48,028 nucleotides of DNA, from the NCBI GenBank assembly GCA_009786175.1, contig WQTQ01000234.1, positions 1 through 48,028 of the forward strand, given 5' to 3'. The notes under the pieces are model-generated. The model did no database searches. It saw nothing but the letters and a program-made list of their open reading frames with translations, and was not told the DNA's origin. Every line of letters begins with the position of its first letter. The first letter of the stretch is position 1. The position numbers were made by a program, and so were the translations under genes. The DNA comes from Bacillota bacterium. Lineage in GTDB: Bacteria; Bacillota_A; Clostridia; Lachnospirales; WQUN01. Below, piece after piece: positions 16,896 through 25,629 of the stretch.

Positions 16896-17553
16896 CTATT
16901 ATTTTTATACAAAACGCCGCCGCGTCGTTAATAAACTCAAGGGTTTGCTGGTAAGTAACAAAAAAACAACTGCTTGTATCAACGGTTCCATCCGCGTTGG
17001 CATAAAATGCGGAAAGCAAGCTGTCACGGCCTGCAAGTAATTCTTCCGCTGTCACCAGCCCCGGCATATCCTGCGGGGCAGAGTTTCGCAACAGCCTTTC
17101 AATTTCGCTGCCTTTATAAAATTCATTGTATATCCGCAAATCAATAGTGCGCAAATCTTTGTAGTATTCGCTTGCGTAGCCTTTCGCGGCTTCTTCCGGG
17201 TGGTTAGTAACAAAGTTCTCCCATATGCTAATGTGGTTATAAATATCCGTAAGTACATGTACTGCATAGCCTGCAGCCAGCGGGTTGCCGGGGTTGGTAC
17301 GCAAAAAAGACCTGACACAGTTTTTCCAGCCGTCAACGTCAGTAACTCTGCCCCATCTTTCTTCGCTAACCGGGCAAAGGTGGGTAATCTTTTTTGCAGG
17401 ACCAATATTGGACTGTGTCGCGTTTAAAAATTCTGCACGGAAATGAACCGCGTCCGGCGCAATTGACCCCAGCATAAAAAGTTCGGGGGCAGGTGAAGGG
17501 AGTGTTTCAAGAACTTTGTATGCCACACATAAGTGTGTAAGTGGAAATGCCAT
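16843..17553 (-). CDS. Zinc-dependent phospholipase C-like protein (PF00882 type)
   Basis: This 236-residue protein is of the zinc-dependent phospholipase C/S1-P1 nuclease-like family, common in Clostridia without a signal peptide. The N-terminus 'MAFPLTHLCVAYKVLE' and 'FMLGSIAPDAVHFR' give the family's His and Asp ligands. 'AAGYAVHVLTDIYNHISIWENF' provides a further H..D..H set. The last dozen residues are read through sequence that also encodes the start of the transposase, so the natural C-terminus was probably replaced when the IS inserted. The core looks intact. The gene follows mreB by 5 bases and is likely cotranscribed with smpB-mreB. Its substrate is unknown. Confidence 0.8.
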   Translation of the reverse strand: MAFPLTHLCVAYKVLETLPSPAPELFMLGSIAPDAVHFRAEFLNATQSNIGPAKKITHLCPVSEERWGRVTDVDGWKNCVRSFLRTNPGNPLAAGYAVHVLTDIYNHISIWENFVTNHPEEAAKGYASEYYKDLRTIDLRIYNEFYKGSEIERLLRNSAPQDMPGLVTAEELLAGRDSLLSAFYANADGTVDTSSCFFVTYQQTLEFINDAAAFCIKIIGDVYEQAIDDVRSGCTA

Positions 17554-17558
17554 CCTGT

Positions 17559-18575
17559 TTACCTTGTGGGGGTGTAATCTGTCGTGTTTACTCTGCCCAA
17601 CGATACGTACTCGATAAATTTACCCGTTCCTACAGCAACACACGAAATGGCATCTTCGGCAATAATTGTATTAATGCCGGTCCGCTGGCTGATAAGCCTG
17701 TTTAAACCGTAAAGAAGACTTCCTCCGCCGGTCATAACTATTCCGCGGTCAAAAATATCCGCAGCCAACTCTGGCGGGGTGCGCTCCAAAACCATATGAA
17801 CGGCTTCAACAATATTGGTTACAGATTCGTGCAGTGCCTCTTCCATTTCTTCCGAAGTGACAGTTATGGTTTTTGGAAGCCCGGAAACCAAATTGCGGCC
17901 GCGCACATCCATTGTTACACTTGTTGTACGCGGAAACGCGGTACCAATATTTACTTTCAAATCTTCTGCAGAACGTTCGCCAATTAAAATATTATGTTTT
18001 TTTCGCATGTAGCGGATAATCGCTTCATCAAAATTGTCGCCCGCAACTTTAATTGAAGTACTTTCCACGGTGCCGCCCAAGGAAATTACAGCAACATCTG
18101 TTGTACCGCCGCCAATGTCAACAATCATACTGCCGCAAGCGCGCTCTATATCTATTCCGGCACCAATTGCAGCAGCAATAGGTTCCTCAATAACAAAAAC
18201 CTGGCGGGCACCGGCATTTTTGGCCGCTTCCTCTACAGCACGGCGTTCCACACCGGTTACGTTTGACGGCACACAAATAGCTATGCGCGGTTTGCGCAGT
18301 GGCCGCCCAATGGCTTTTCTTATAAAATATTCCAACATTTTTTGGGTTATACGGTAATCGGAAATAACACCTTCCCGCATTGGGCGTATAGCCACAATAT
18401 TGCCCGGTGTACGCCCCAGCATATTGCGGGCCTCTTGGCCAACGGCAAGTATTTCGTCATTTTTATCTTTGTTAATTGCTACTACAGAAGGCTCTTGCAA
18501 CACTGTTCCCTGGCCTTTTACATATACTAAAACAGAGGCTGTTCCCAAATCAATTCCAATGTCTGTACTAAGCAT
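17559..18575 (-). CDS. mreB: Rod-shape determining actin homologue MreB/Mbl
   Basis: MreB-type actins polymerise under the membrane and guide lateral wall synthesis. The 338 residues show the actin-fold phosphate loops 'GIDLGTASVLVYV' (phosphate 1) and 'MIVDIGGGTTDVAVISLGG' (phosphate 2), the adenosine motif 'GIVMTGGGSLLYGL', and the MreB-typical 'RPMREGVISDY'. Length is standard. No mreC or mreD follows, so this may be an Mbl or MreBH-like paralogue rather than the mreBCD copy. Start ATG 18575 has AAGGAG upstream. It lies 19 bases after smpB. Confidence 0.93.
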   Translation of the reverse strand: MLSTDIGIDLGTASVLVYVKGQGTVLQEPSVVAINKDKNDEILAVGQEARNMLGRTPGNIVAIRPMREGVISDYRITQKMLEYFIRKAIGRPLRKPRIAICVPSNVTGVERRAVEEAAKNAGARQVFVIEEPIAAAIGAGIDIERACGSMIVDIGGGTTDVAVISLGGTVESTSIKVAGDNFDEAIIRYMRKKHNILIGERSAEDLKVNIGTAFPRTTSVTMDVRGRNLVSGLPKTITVTSEEMEEALHESVTNIVEAVHMVLERTPPELAADIFDRGIVMTGGGSLLYGLNRLISQRTGINTIIAEDAISCVAVGTGKFIEYVSLGRVNTTDYTPTR

Positions 18576-18594
18576 TATCCTTGCTCCTTTTTAT

Positions 18595-19068
18595 TTAGTT
18601 TCGTCCTGCGAATTCTCTTTGAATCGACCTCTCATGGTCTTTCTTTGCTATTGCTTCCCGTTTGTCGTAAAGTTTTTTACCTTTTGCAAGAGCTATATCA
18701 AGTTTTACATATGAACGAGAAAAATATACCTTTAACGGTACAATAGTAAACCCTTCACGGCTTATTGCCGCACGCAGCTTGTTTATTTCCCTGCGGTGCA
18801 GAAGCAAACGCCGTTTCCGCAGCGGGTCTTTGTTGAATATATTCCCGTGAGAGTAGGGGCTAATGTGCATTCCTTCGATAAATGCAGAATTGCCTTCTAT
18901 GCGAATATAGCTTTCCTTCAAGTTACAACGCCCTTCTCGCAGTGATTTTACTTCGGTCCCTACAAGAGAAACACCGGCTTGAAAAGTTTCTTCTATGAAA
19001 TAATCGTGATATGCTTTTTTGTTTTGTGCAATAAGACGATAAGAATTTTCGGTTTTTCCTTGCGACAT
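18595..19068 (-). CDS. smpB: SsrA-binding protein SmpB
   Basis: SmpB binds tmRNA and brings it to stalled ribosomes for trans-translation. The 157 residues carry the signature 'GVSLVGTEVKSLREGRCNLKESY' and 'HISPYSHGN', and a basic C-terminal tail ('KKLYDKREAIAKKDHERSIQREF') that enters the mRNA channel. Length is normal. It is the first gene of a unit with mreB, just after the terminator of the preceding operon and its own promoter. The ssrA RNA gene is not in the 130-base gap upstream. Confidence 0.96.
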   Translation of the reverse strand: MSQGKTENSYRLIAQNKKAYHDYFIEETFQAGVSLVGTEVKSLREGRCNLKESYIRIEGNSAFIEGMHISPYSHGNIFNKDPLRKRRLLLHRREINKLRAAISREGFTIVPLKVYFSRSYVKLDIALAKGKKLYDKREAIAKKDHERSIQREFAGRN

Positions 19069-19106
19069 AGATAAGACACCCCTTTGTGAATCGCATTAAT
19101 ATGTAC

Positions 19107-19135
19107 AGTATATACGCAAATTGACATAATTGGAA
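19107..19135 (-). promoter_or_regulatory. candidate promoter of smpB-mreB
   Basis: Minus strand: TTCCAA (19130-19135), 17 bases, TATACT (19107-19112). The -10 is good and the -35 weak. It lies between the upstream terminator and smpB, where a promoter is required. Confidence 0.4.
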
Positions 19136-19145
19136 GGGGATTAGG

Positions 19146-19179
19146 AAAAAACTACAAAAGCCGCTGGAATTACAGCGGC
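19146..19179 (-). terminator. intrinsic terminator of the truA...PHP operon
   Basis: Minus strand: GCCGCTG, 6-base loop, CAGCGGC (19160-19179), followed by TTTTGTAGTTTTTT. It is a strong GC stem plus T-run, 18 bases after the PHP gene stop. Confidence 0.85.
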
Positions 19180-19197
19180 CTTTATTAAACAATTCAG

Positions 19198-20133
19198 TTA
19201 CAACCAATATGCATTAGAATTTGCGTCTAAACCTTCCTTATCGCGGCACATCACACGTATATATTTTTCATTTCCGTTAAGGACAAATCCCACTTCGTTC
19301 AAAGCCTCGCCTTTTTCAATATGGCACGTCCTGTCATCCGTATATACGATAACTTGGCATGCATCGGAACATTTAACGTTAAGTACCCCATCTTGGATAA
19401 ATATTTCATAAATTTCGGGGCCTTGGCTGGAATAAAAATCACCTTGCTTTAAGGCGTTAAATATATCGCTGTAACCCAGGCTTGGGCTGTTTATCATAAC
19501 AAAGCCGCCAAAAGAGTCGTTATTGAGGCCCTCTGCAGGATGGCGATTGTGGTTATCGTCTGTGGAAAGGCAAAATATTTTGTTTCCGCAGCGAAGCATT
19601 TCGTCGTAAACCTGGGGGCTGTAACTACAATTCCCGTCGAACACAGCACAGCCATGGTTGTAAATCTCCATCGCGAAGCAACCCTTTAGCTTGCTGTACT
19701 CATCATAGGTCTGCAAAGACCAATAAGGATGGTTGTAGCATACTAGAAAGCCCTCGTCGGCTCTATCCTTGATGTATTGGTTTATCGCATCAATATCGTC
19801 ATAATCCATGCCCATAAGCTGCGGTGTTTCGCAGGCGTTTGGATCCGGCGAGAATAAAATAAAATGATAAACCCGTTTTTTTGAAAACGGCTGACCCGGC
19901 AGGCTTTGCCCAATATCAACTTCGCAAGAGTTTATAGCCAGAAACATGTCATCGTTTAAATATGAATGGTTTACTAACTTGTTATGGTCGGAAAAAGCAA
20001 TAACGCTGTACCCTTTGGCTTTGTACATTTCTTTCGTCTTTTCCGGTGTCCATTCACCGTCAGAAACTGTGGTATGGCAGTGTAAATTTGCTTTGTAAAT
20101 ATTTTTGTCGGCTTTAAACAGAACTTTTTTCAT
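19198..20133 (-). CDS. PHP-domain phosphoesterase
   Basis: This 311-residue protein has a PHP (polymerase and histidinol phosphatase) metal-dependent hydrolase fold. Motifs in order: 'ANLHCHTTVSDGEWTPEK' (HxH plus D), 'IAFSDHNKL', 'CYNHPYWSL' and 'CLSTDDNHNR'. These supply the usual His/Asp ligands of the trinuclear site. The C-terminal about 80 residues ('VLNVKCSDACQVIVYTDDR') look like a small beta domain. Stand-alone PHP proteins hydrolyse phosphate or nucleotide esters. It is the last gene of the operon, 3 bases after the GH5 gene. Confidence 0.85.
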   Translation of the reverse strand: MKKVLFKADKNIYKANLHCHTTVSDGEWTPEKTKEMYKAKGYSVIAFSDHNKLVNHSYLNDDMFLAINSCEVDIGQSLPGQPFSKKRVYHFILFSPDPNACETPQLMGMDYDDIDAINQYIKDRADEGFLVCYNHPYWSLQTYDEYSKLKGCFAMEIYNHGCAVFDGNCSYSPQVYDEMLRCGNKIFCLSTDDNHNRHPAEGLNNDSFGGFVMINSPSLGYSDIFNALKQGDFYSSQGPEIYEIFIQDGVLNVKCSDACQVIVYTDDRTCHIEKGEALNEVGFVLNGNEKYIRVMCRDKEGLDANSNAYWL

Positions 20134-20136
20134 AGC

Positions 20137-21144
20137 CTACACCCTGCAGTTTAGCATCAAATCCAAAAGATCGCGGTCTACATTAAAACCTTTAATTTTT
20201 TCGTATCTTGCACCCTCGCGGCCATGGTCAACTATGCCAAACGGGCCTTTAAAATTCCACATTGCGTATCCCCAGCCAAATTCCTGCCAAACAGACATAA
20301 GGTCTGTTAACCAGCGCACGGCCATATCATTCGGTGTTTTGTTGTAACAGCCAAATTCACCCATATGGATTTTTACGCCTTTTGCCTCTACATCGCGCCA
20401 TTCTTTATATGCTTCCACTAAGGCTTGGCGGTCCCAATACTTATCCCAGATTGTACCCGGATATTCCGGCATTTTCATATCTTCCCAACCGTCTACCCAA
20501 CCTGCCTTGTAGTGGCTTACCTCAAATGGGGTGTAGCCTCTGCCGCTATGGATTGCACCTGTGTCTGCTAACTCTGGAATTGCCAAGTGTCCGCCGCCCA
20601 TTCCGTCCAATACAATTTCCCTGCCGGGGTCAATTGCACGGATTGCGGCTATTGTACTGCGCATTACGCTTGCATGGTTTTCGCGTGTGCAGCTATATTC
20701 GCCAACGCTTGGGGGCTCGTTCAGTAAATCGAAACTCAACTGCCCGTTAGAAATGCCTTTATAACGTTTCGCAAAATATTCCCATAAGAATTTGAAGCCG
20801 TCCTGAGCCTCTTCGTCTGTCCACAGGTTGTGTTTTTCCAAGTCATTTCTGTTAATACAGTAACCCGGCGCACGGTGTATATTTAAGCTCATGTGAAGGC
20901 CGCGCTTAATGCATTCTTCCAGGTATTTATCGATGTATTTTTCAAAAATGCTTTCGTCCGGGTTTTTATAATCAAAGCCCTTTGTCCAAAAGCGGTAGTC
21001 TGTTGGAATACGTACAAAGTTGAAGCCGTATTCTGCAATAAAATCCAGTTCGTCCAGTGCCGGAGCCAGTGGCGGGGTGTCTTCGTTGTACTTGGAAAAC
21101 ATCCACAGGAAATTGAAGCCGTACTTGTTCATGTCTTTATTCAA
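20137..21144 (-). CDS. Glycoside hydrolase family 5-like enzyme (cytoplasmic)
   Basis: The 335 residues form a (beta/alpha)8 GH5-type barrel. The acid/base glutamate is E143 in 'DLLNEPP' and the nucleophile is E263 in 'IHMGEFG'. 'YGFNFVRIPTDYRFW' is the usual N-terminal strand. There is no signal peptide, so it should act on imported oligosaccharides rather than as a secreted cellulase. A TTG start at 21144 is chosen because AAGGAG lies 8 bases upstream, inside tatD. It overlaps the tatD stop by 8 bases. An ATG four codons later (21132) is the alternative. The PHP gene follows by 3 bases. A clan-A relative with another specificity cannot be excluded. Confidence 0.85.
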   Translation of the reverse strand: MNKDMNKYGFNFLWMFSKYNEDTPPLAPALDELDFIAEYGFNFVRIPTDYRFWTKGFDYKNPDESIFEKYIDKYLEECIKRGLHMSLNIHRAPGYCINRNDLEKHNLWTDEEAQDGFKFLWEYFAKRYKGISNGQLSFDLLNEPPSVGEYSCTRENHASVMRSTIAAIRAIDPGREIVLDGMGGGHLAIPELADTGAIHSGRGYTPFEVSHYKAGWVDGWEDMKMPEYPGTIWDKYWDRQALVEAYKEWRDVEAKGVKIHMGEFGCYNKTPNDMAVRWLTDLMSVWQEFGWGYAMWNFKGPFGIVDHGREGARYEKIKGFNVDRDLLDLMLNCRV

Positions 21145-21919
21145 TTGAGCTGCTCCTTTCAAAAAATAAATTTCTGGCATTCTCACTTGTCTGCTTATAC
21201 ACAGTCTCTACACTTACACCTTTAATTTTCGCAATTTCCTCTGCTACATGCACTAAATATTGCGACTCGTTACGCATATTGCGGAATGGGGCAGGCGATA
21301 AATACGGCGCGTCTGTTTCCAGCAAAATACGTTCCAGCGGAGTTGCATCAACAGCAGATTGCAGCAGCCCTGTTTCATCATAGGTAACAACGCCGCCGAC
21401 ACCAATATAAAAACCCATGTCCACATACACTTTTGCCAGGTCGGCGTCACCGGGGAAGCAATGGATTACGCCCTTTCGAACAGAGCTTTCGGCAATAATG
21501 TCAAACACGACCTTGTCTGCTTCACGGGAGTGAATTACGACGGGCAGGCCAACCTCCCGGGCCAGCTTTAACTGCTGCTTAAACCAGTGCCGTTGTACAA
21601 GCTGCGGAGAATACTCGTAAAAAAAGTCCAGCCCTATTTCACCAACGGCCACAACTTTTTCATGAGAGCAAAGGCGTCTTAACTCTTCCAGATGTGCGAA
21701 CGTAAGTGTTTTGCTTTCATGTGGATGGACACCAACCGTGGCATAAACATGCGAAAAATTTTCTGCCAAATTGATAGAAGCTTTGGATGTAGGCAAATCG
21801 CTGCCTATATTTATTATCATGTCCACGCCATAGCCGGGCATGGCATTTAAAAGCTCGTCCCGATCTTTACTAAACCGTTTATTCTCGTAATGGGCGTGGG
21901 AATCAACTATCTTAATCAT
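21137..21919 (-). CDS. tatD: TatD-family metal-dependent deoxyribonuclease
   Basis: TatD proteins are TIM-barrel hydrolases with 3'-5' exonuclease activity in DNA repair. The 260 residues match. Metal ligands appear in order: 'VDSHAHYEN' (H8, H10), 'VAVGEIGLDFFY' (E), 'PVVIHSREAD' (H), 'GVIHCFPGD' (H) and 'LLETDAPYLSP' (D). It overlaps metG by 4 bases, the metG-tatD order found across Firmicutes. Its own 3' end carries the RBS and start of the GH5 gene. Confidence 0.94.
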   Translation of the reverse strand: MIKIVDSHAHYENKRFSKDRDELLNAMPGYGVDMIINIGSDLPTSKASINLAENFSHVYATVGVHPHESKTLTFAHLEELRRLCSHEKVVAVGEIGLDFFYEYSPQLVQRHWFKQQLKLAREVGLPVVIHSREADKVVFDIIAESSVRKGVIHCFPGDADLAKVYVDMGFYIGVGGVVTYDETGLLQSAVDATPLERILLETDAPYLSPAPFRNMRNESQYLVHVAEEIAKIKGVSVETVYKQTSENARNLFFERSSSIE

Positions 21920-23460
21920 ATTTTATCCTTCTCTATACGCGGGAATGCGGCAGGTCCTTTGGTTACATGCAGCTTACGGTCCAGCAAGCCGAACTGCTTG
22001 GCAGACTCCCAAGTTTTTAAGCTTGAGCCTGCAATATTAAGCTGGTCGTAAATTATATCCGGTGTGTTTGGCATTACCGGACCAACAGCAACGGCCAAAA
22101 TCCGCAGAACTTCTGCCAGATTGTACAATACAGTTGCAAGTTCGGTATTTTTGCTTTCATCTTTGGCCAATACCCACGGCGCGGTTTCGTCAATATATTT
22201 ATTAGCACGGCGCACCAGGTTCCATGTTTCGTTCAATGCTTCAGAAAATGCCAACTTGTCCATTTTTTCTTCTACTTTGCCAACCACAGAGGCTGCCATT
22301 TCTTTTAACTCTGCGTCGAAGGCTGTTGGTGATTCCGGCAAGTCCGGCAATGTTCCGCCAAAGTATTTGTCCACCATGCCAATTGTACGTGACAGTAAAT
22401 TGCCTAAATCGTTGGCAAGATCCGCATTATAGCGGGTAATCAGGGCGTCTTGACTAAAATTTCCGTCAGGGCCAAATGTAAATTCGCGCAGTAAAAAGTA
22501 GCGGATTGCGTCCACCCCGTATTGGTTTACCAAAACATGAGGGTCTACAACGTTGCCCAAGGATTTACTCATTTTTTGACCTTCGTATTGCAGCCAGCCG
22601 TGGGCAAAAACCTGCTTAGGCAGCGGCTCCCCAAGTGCCATTAATATGCAAGGCCAAATAATTGAGTGAAACCGTACAATATCTTTACCCATAAGATGCA
22701 AGTCTGCAGGCCAATATTTTTTGTACATCGTGTCATCATCGGACATATAGCCAAGGGCGGTAATGTAGTTTGGCAACGCGTCTACCCAAACATACACAAC
22801 ATGGCCCGGGTCAAAATCCACAGGCACACCCCAAGTGAAAGTGGTACGGGATACGCACAAATCTTCCAAACCCGGTTTTATAAAATTGTTGACCATCTCG
22901 TTGCGGCGGGACAGGGGCATTATAAATTCCGGGTTGGCATCATAGTGGGCCAGCAGTGCGTCCTGATACTTTGACATACGGAAGAAATAGGCCTCTTCGC
23001 TAATTGGGCTTACAGCCCTGCCGCAGTCCGGGCATTTGTTGTTTTCAATCTGACGTTCGGAAAAAAATGTTTCACAGGGGGTGCAATAAAGGCCTTCGTA
23101 ACTGCCTTTGTAAATATCCCCTTGGTCGAACAATTTCTTAAAGATTTTTTTGATACCGGCCATGTGGGCCTCGTTGGTTGTACGTTGGTAAAAATCGTAT
23201 TGGAAATCCATTAGTTTTAGTATGGTAACATGGCGTTCCATCAGGCCGTCTACAAATTCTTGAGGGGTTAGGCCGGCCTCTTTGGCAGAAAGCTCTACTT
23301 TTTGCCCGTGTTCGTCCGCACCAGTAAGAAATTTAACATCGTACCCGCATGCTTTTTTGTAACGTGCCATAACATCAGCCGCTACAGTGGTGTAAATGTG
23401 GCCAATATGCAAGTCGGCGTTAAGGTAATAAATTGGTGTGGTGACGTAGTACGTTTTCAT
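21916..23460 (-). CDS. metG: Methionyl-tRNA synthetase (short form)
   Basis: MetG charges tRNA-Met. Class I motifs: 'LHIGH' (17-21) and 'KMSKS' (296-300). The zinc knuckle is C126, C129, C143 and C146. The anticodon-binding helical domain ends about residue 510. At 514 residues it lacks the C-terminal Trbp111/EMAP-type tRNA-binding domain that most Firmicute MetG proteins carry (about 640-660). The frame ends cleanly at 'FPRIEKDKI', where that linker would begin. No T-box-like leader is visible, and the gene follows upp by 12 bases inside an operon. Confidence 0.96.
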   Translation of the reverse strand: MKTYYVTTPIYYLNADLHIGHIYTTVAADVMARYKKACGYDVKFLTGADEHGQKVELSAKEAGLTPQEFVDGLMERHVTILKLMDFQYDFYQRTTNEAHMAGIKKIFKKLFDQGDIYKGSYEGLYCTPCETFFSERQIENNKCPDCGRAVSPISEEAYFFRMSKYQDALLAHYDANPEFIMPLSRRNEMVNNFIKPGLEDLCVSRTTFTWGVPVDFDPGHVVYVWVDALPNYITALGYMSDDDTMYKKYWPADLHLMGKDIVRFHSIIWPCILMALGEPLPKQVFAHGWLQYEGQKMSKSLGNVVDPHVLVNQYGVDAIRYFLLREFTFGPDGNFSQDALITRYNADLANDLGNLLSRTIGMVDKYFGGTLPDLPESPTAFDAELKEMAASVVGKVEEKMDKLAFSEALNETWNLVRRANKYIDETAPWVLAKDESKNTELATVLYNLAEVLRILAVAVGPVMPNTPDIIYDQLNIAGSSLKTWESAKQFGLLDRKLHVTKGPAAFPRIEKDKI

Positions 23461-23472
23461 TAATAACCTCCG

Positions 23473-24123
23473 TTATCTTGTGCCAAATAATCTGTCCCCG
23501 GCATCACCTAAACCCGGAACAATGTATCCGTGACTATTTAGTTTTTCATCGTAGGCAGCTGTATAAATGTCTACATCCGGGTGGTTTTTAAGTACCTCTT
23601 CAACGCCTTCTGCAACGGCAACAAGGCATAGGAATTTTATATGAACCGCGCCTGCGCTTTTTAAGTATCTGATACTTTGTTCCGCAGTGCGCCCTGTGGC
23701 AAGCATAGGATCCAACAGAAGAATTTCACTGTCTTTAATGTCGGGTGGAAGTTTGCAGTAATACTCTACGGGCTGAAGAGTTTCGGGGTTACGGTAAACG
23801 CCAATGTGTCCGACTTTAGCCGTAGGAATCAAGTTAGAAATGCCTTCTACCATTCCAAGCCCTGCACGTAATATTGGTACAAGTCCAAACTTCCTTGCGC
23901 ATTCCCAGCCTTCGGCAATACCAACGGGAGTTTCAACTGTTTTACCGATAAGCGCAGTTTCGCGTGTAGCTTCATATGCGATAAACGCAGCAATTTCACC
24001 TACAATTTCACGAAATTCTTTGCTCCCGGTCTCTTTGTTCCTGATCATGGTCATTTTGCTGCTTACCAGCGGATGAGCGTTTACGTGCAATCTTTTCTTG
24101 ATAACAGCGTCTAAGCTTTCCAT
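23473..24123 (-). CDS. upp: Uracil phosphoribosyltransferase
   Basis: Upp makes UMP from uracil and PRPP in pyrimidine salvage. The 216 residues show the PRPP loop 'EILLLDPMLATGRTA' and the uracil-binding C-terminus 'YIVPGLGDAGDRLFGT', plus 'VPILRAGLGMVEG'. All are diagnostic. The start ATG overlaps the end of the upstream phosphatase gene by 13 bases, suggesting coupling. The gene order sua5, ywlE-like, upp echoes the Bacillus ywlC-ywlE-upp region. Confidence 0.96.
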   Translation of the reverse strand: MESLDAVIKKRLHVNAHPLVSSKMTMIRNKETGSKEFREIVGEIAAFIAYEATRETALIGKTVETPVGIAEGWECARKFGLVPILRAGLGMVEGISNLIPTAKVGHIGVYRNPETLQPVEYYCKLPPDIKDSEILLLDPMLATGRTAEQSIRYLKSAGAVHIKFLCLVAVAEGVEEVLKNHPDVDIYTAAYDEKLNSHGYIVPGLGDAGDRLFGTR

Positions 24124-24572
24124 AAATCCTCCTTAAGTTTTGTAATTGATTGAACAATCAACTGCTTTATTTGTGCCGCGCATTGGCGGTATGTCTCTAA
24201 ATTTCCGCCATATGGGTCGGAAACGTCACAGCTTTTACCCGCGTATTCACCCAAGGTGAACACTTTTGCCCGGGGGCAGATATTGTTTATGGAATATAAA
24301 TGCCCGGCAGTCATGGTTAAAACTAAACTTGCATTCTGTAAAATTTCCCGGGAAATTTGAGTGGAACGGTGGGGCTGTAAGTCTATGCCTTCGTCACCCA
24401 TTACCTTTACCGCATTCTTACTTGCCGGTGAGCCCGTATCGGCGGCAACCCCAGCGGAAAGCACATTAACAGCTAAGTTATTTTCTTGGAATATTGATGC
24501 TGCAAGGGCGGCAGCCATTGGACTGCGGCAGGTATTTCCTGTGCAAACAAAAACAATGGTAGGATTAGACAT
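24111..24572 (-). CDS. ywlE: Low-molecular-weight phosphatase, probable protein-arginine phosphatase (YwlE type)
   Basis: This 153-residue LMW-PTP fold has the P-loop 'VCTGNTCRSPM' (nucleophile C10, R16) and the general acid D119 in 'SDPYGG'. The Thr at position 14, in CTGNTCRS, is the residue that makes Bacillus YwlE specific for phosphoarginine; tyrosine phosphatases have a bulkier aliphatic residue there. Its place between a Sua5 homologue and upp supports YwlE. If so, it reverses McsB-type arginine phosphorylation that marks proteins for Clp degradation. No mcsB is in the window. Confidence 0.85.
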   Translation of the reverse strand: MSNPTIVFVCTGNTCRSPMAAALAASIFQENNLAVNVLSAGVAADTGSPASKNAVKVMGDEGIDLQPHRSTQISREILQNASLVLTMTAGHLYSINNICPRAKVFTLGEYAGKSCDVSDPYGGNLETYRQCAAQIKQLIVQSITKLKEDLWKA

Positions 24573-24585
24573 TTACCATTCCCCT

Positions 24586-25626
24586 TTAATTCGGACGGTT
24601 GGTAACCGCCCCTACATTTAAAATATTGCCGTCAGCTGCTTTCTTCATCCTATCCATAATTGCCGTGCCAAGGCCGGTTTCGGCAACTGCTTCCGCATAT
24701 ATTGCAGATACATTTAGTTTGTCAAATTGGCGGAAATCTGCAAATAAATTTTGCGCGGCGGTTTCCGGGTTATCGCTTAAAATAATGTATTTTATGTTTG
24801 GAGAGGGATTGCCCGCGATAATATTTTTAACTGCTTCCGTTACATACGCGCCTAATAATTGCTCCGGCCTTGCTTCGCATTCCAGTATTATGTGTGTGGC
24901 CACGGCATGGGAACCCCCTTGAAGTATTGTCATTGGCGCTTTTGGGGCGTAGTGCCTGTACTTCATGCCGGGGGAGCGGGGGGCATCTGTGTGAGCTGCT
25001 TTGTCCGACTGTAATTGCGTAACTTCATGAATCATTTCACGGGTAATTGCCCCGGGGCGCAAAATTACCGGGGTTTGGCCGGTAACGTCAACTACCGTAG
25101 ACTCAAGCCCTACATTTGAAATATTTCCGTCCAATACGATGTCAATTTCCCCTGTTGCAGAAAAGTCGTCGGTGACATGCTTTGCGGAAGTTGGACTTGG
25201 GCGGCCGGATTTATTCGCACTTGGGGCGGCTATGGGGCTGCCCACAGCTTCCAAAAATGCCAGTGCCGCAGGGTGGTTTGGAACCCTGACACCAACTGTA
25301 TTTGTGGAATTTTGCGGGTGCCCGCCAACCCAACTTGGCAGGTGGTACTTCTTTTTCGCAATTAATGTAAGCGGCCCGGGCCAATAAGCCTTAGCCAGTG
25401 CCAGAGCGTATTCCGGCGGCGGTTCCACCAGTTCCAAAAATTGTTCGAGATTTGCCACATGAAGAATAAGCGGATTGTCCACTGGGCGGCCTTTTGCGGA
25501 ATAAACCCGCTTTACGGCAGCGGCATTAAACGCATCCGCCCCTAGGCCATATACCGTTTCTGTAGGGAAAGCCACTATACCGCCGTCTTTGATTATATTT
25601 GCGGCTTTGGAAATGCTGTCAACCAT
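24586..25626 (-). CDS. sua5: L-threonylcarbamoyladenylate synthase (Sua5/YwlC)
   Basis: This enzyme makes threonylcarbamoyl-AMP from threonine, bicarbonate and ATP, the first step of the t6A37 tRNA modification. The 346 residues contain the YrdC domain (1-200: 'IVAFPTETVYGLGADA', 'KGRPVDNPLILHV', 'WPGPLTLI', 'VGVRVPNHP', 'APSANKSGRPSPT') and the C-terminal Sua5 domain (about 225-346). The linker contains 'SPGMKYRHYAPKAP'. Full-length Sua5 form, not short TsaC. ATG 25626 lies 3 bases after the upstream stop and has only a weak RBS, so translation is probably coupled. Confidence 0.95.
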   Translation of the reverse strand: MVDSISKAANIIKDGGIVAFPTETVYGLGADAFNAAAVKRVYSAKGRPVDNPLILHVANLEQFLELVEPPPEYALALAKAYWPGPLTLIAKKKYHLPSWVGGHPQNSTNTVGVRVPNHPAALAFLEAVGSPIAAPSANKSGRPSPTSAKHVTDDFSATGEIDIVLDGNISNVGLESTVVDVTGQTPVILRPGAITREMIHEVTQLQSDKAAHTDAPRSPGMKYRHYAPKAPMTILQGGSHAVATHIILECEARPEQLLGAYVTEAVKNIIAGNPSPNIKYIILSDNPETAAQNLFADFRQFDKLNVSAIYAEAVAETGLGTAIMDRMKKAADGNILNVGAVTNRPN

Positions 25627-25629
25627 AAA

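Noticed and set aside
19069..19197. ssrA (tmRNA) next to smpB
   Set aside because: The gap is 129 bases and holds a terminator and promoter; a tmRNA needs about 350 bases.
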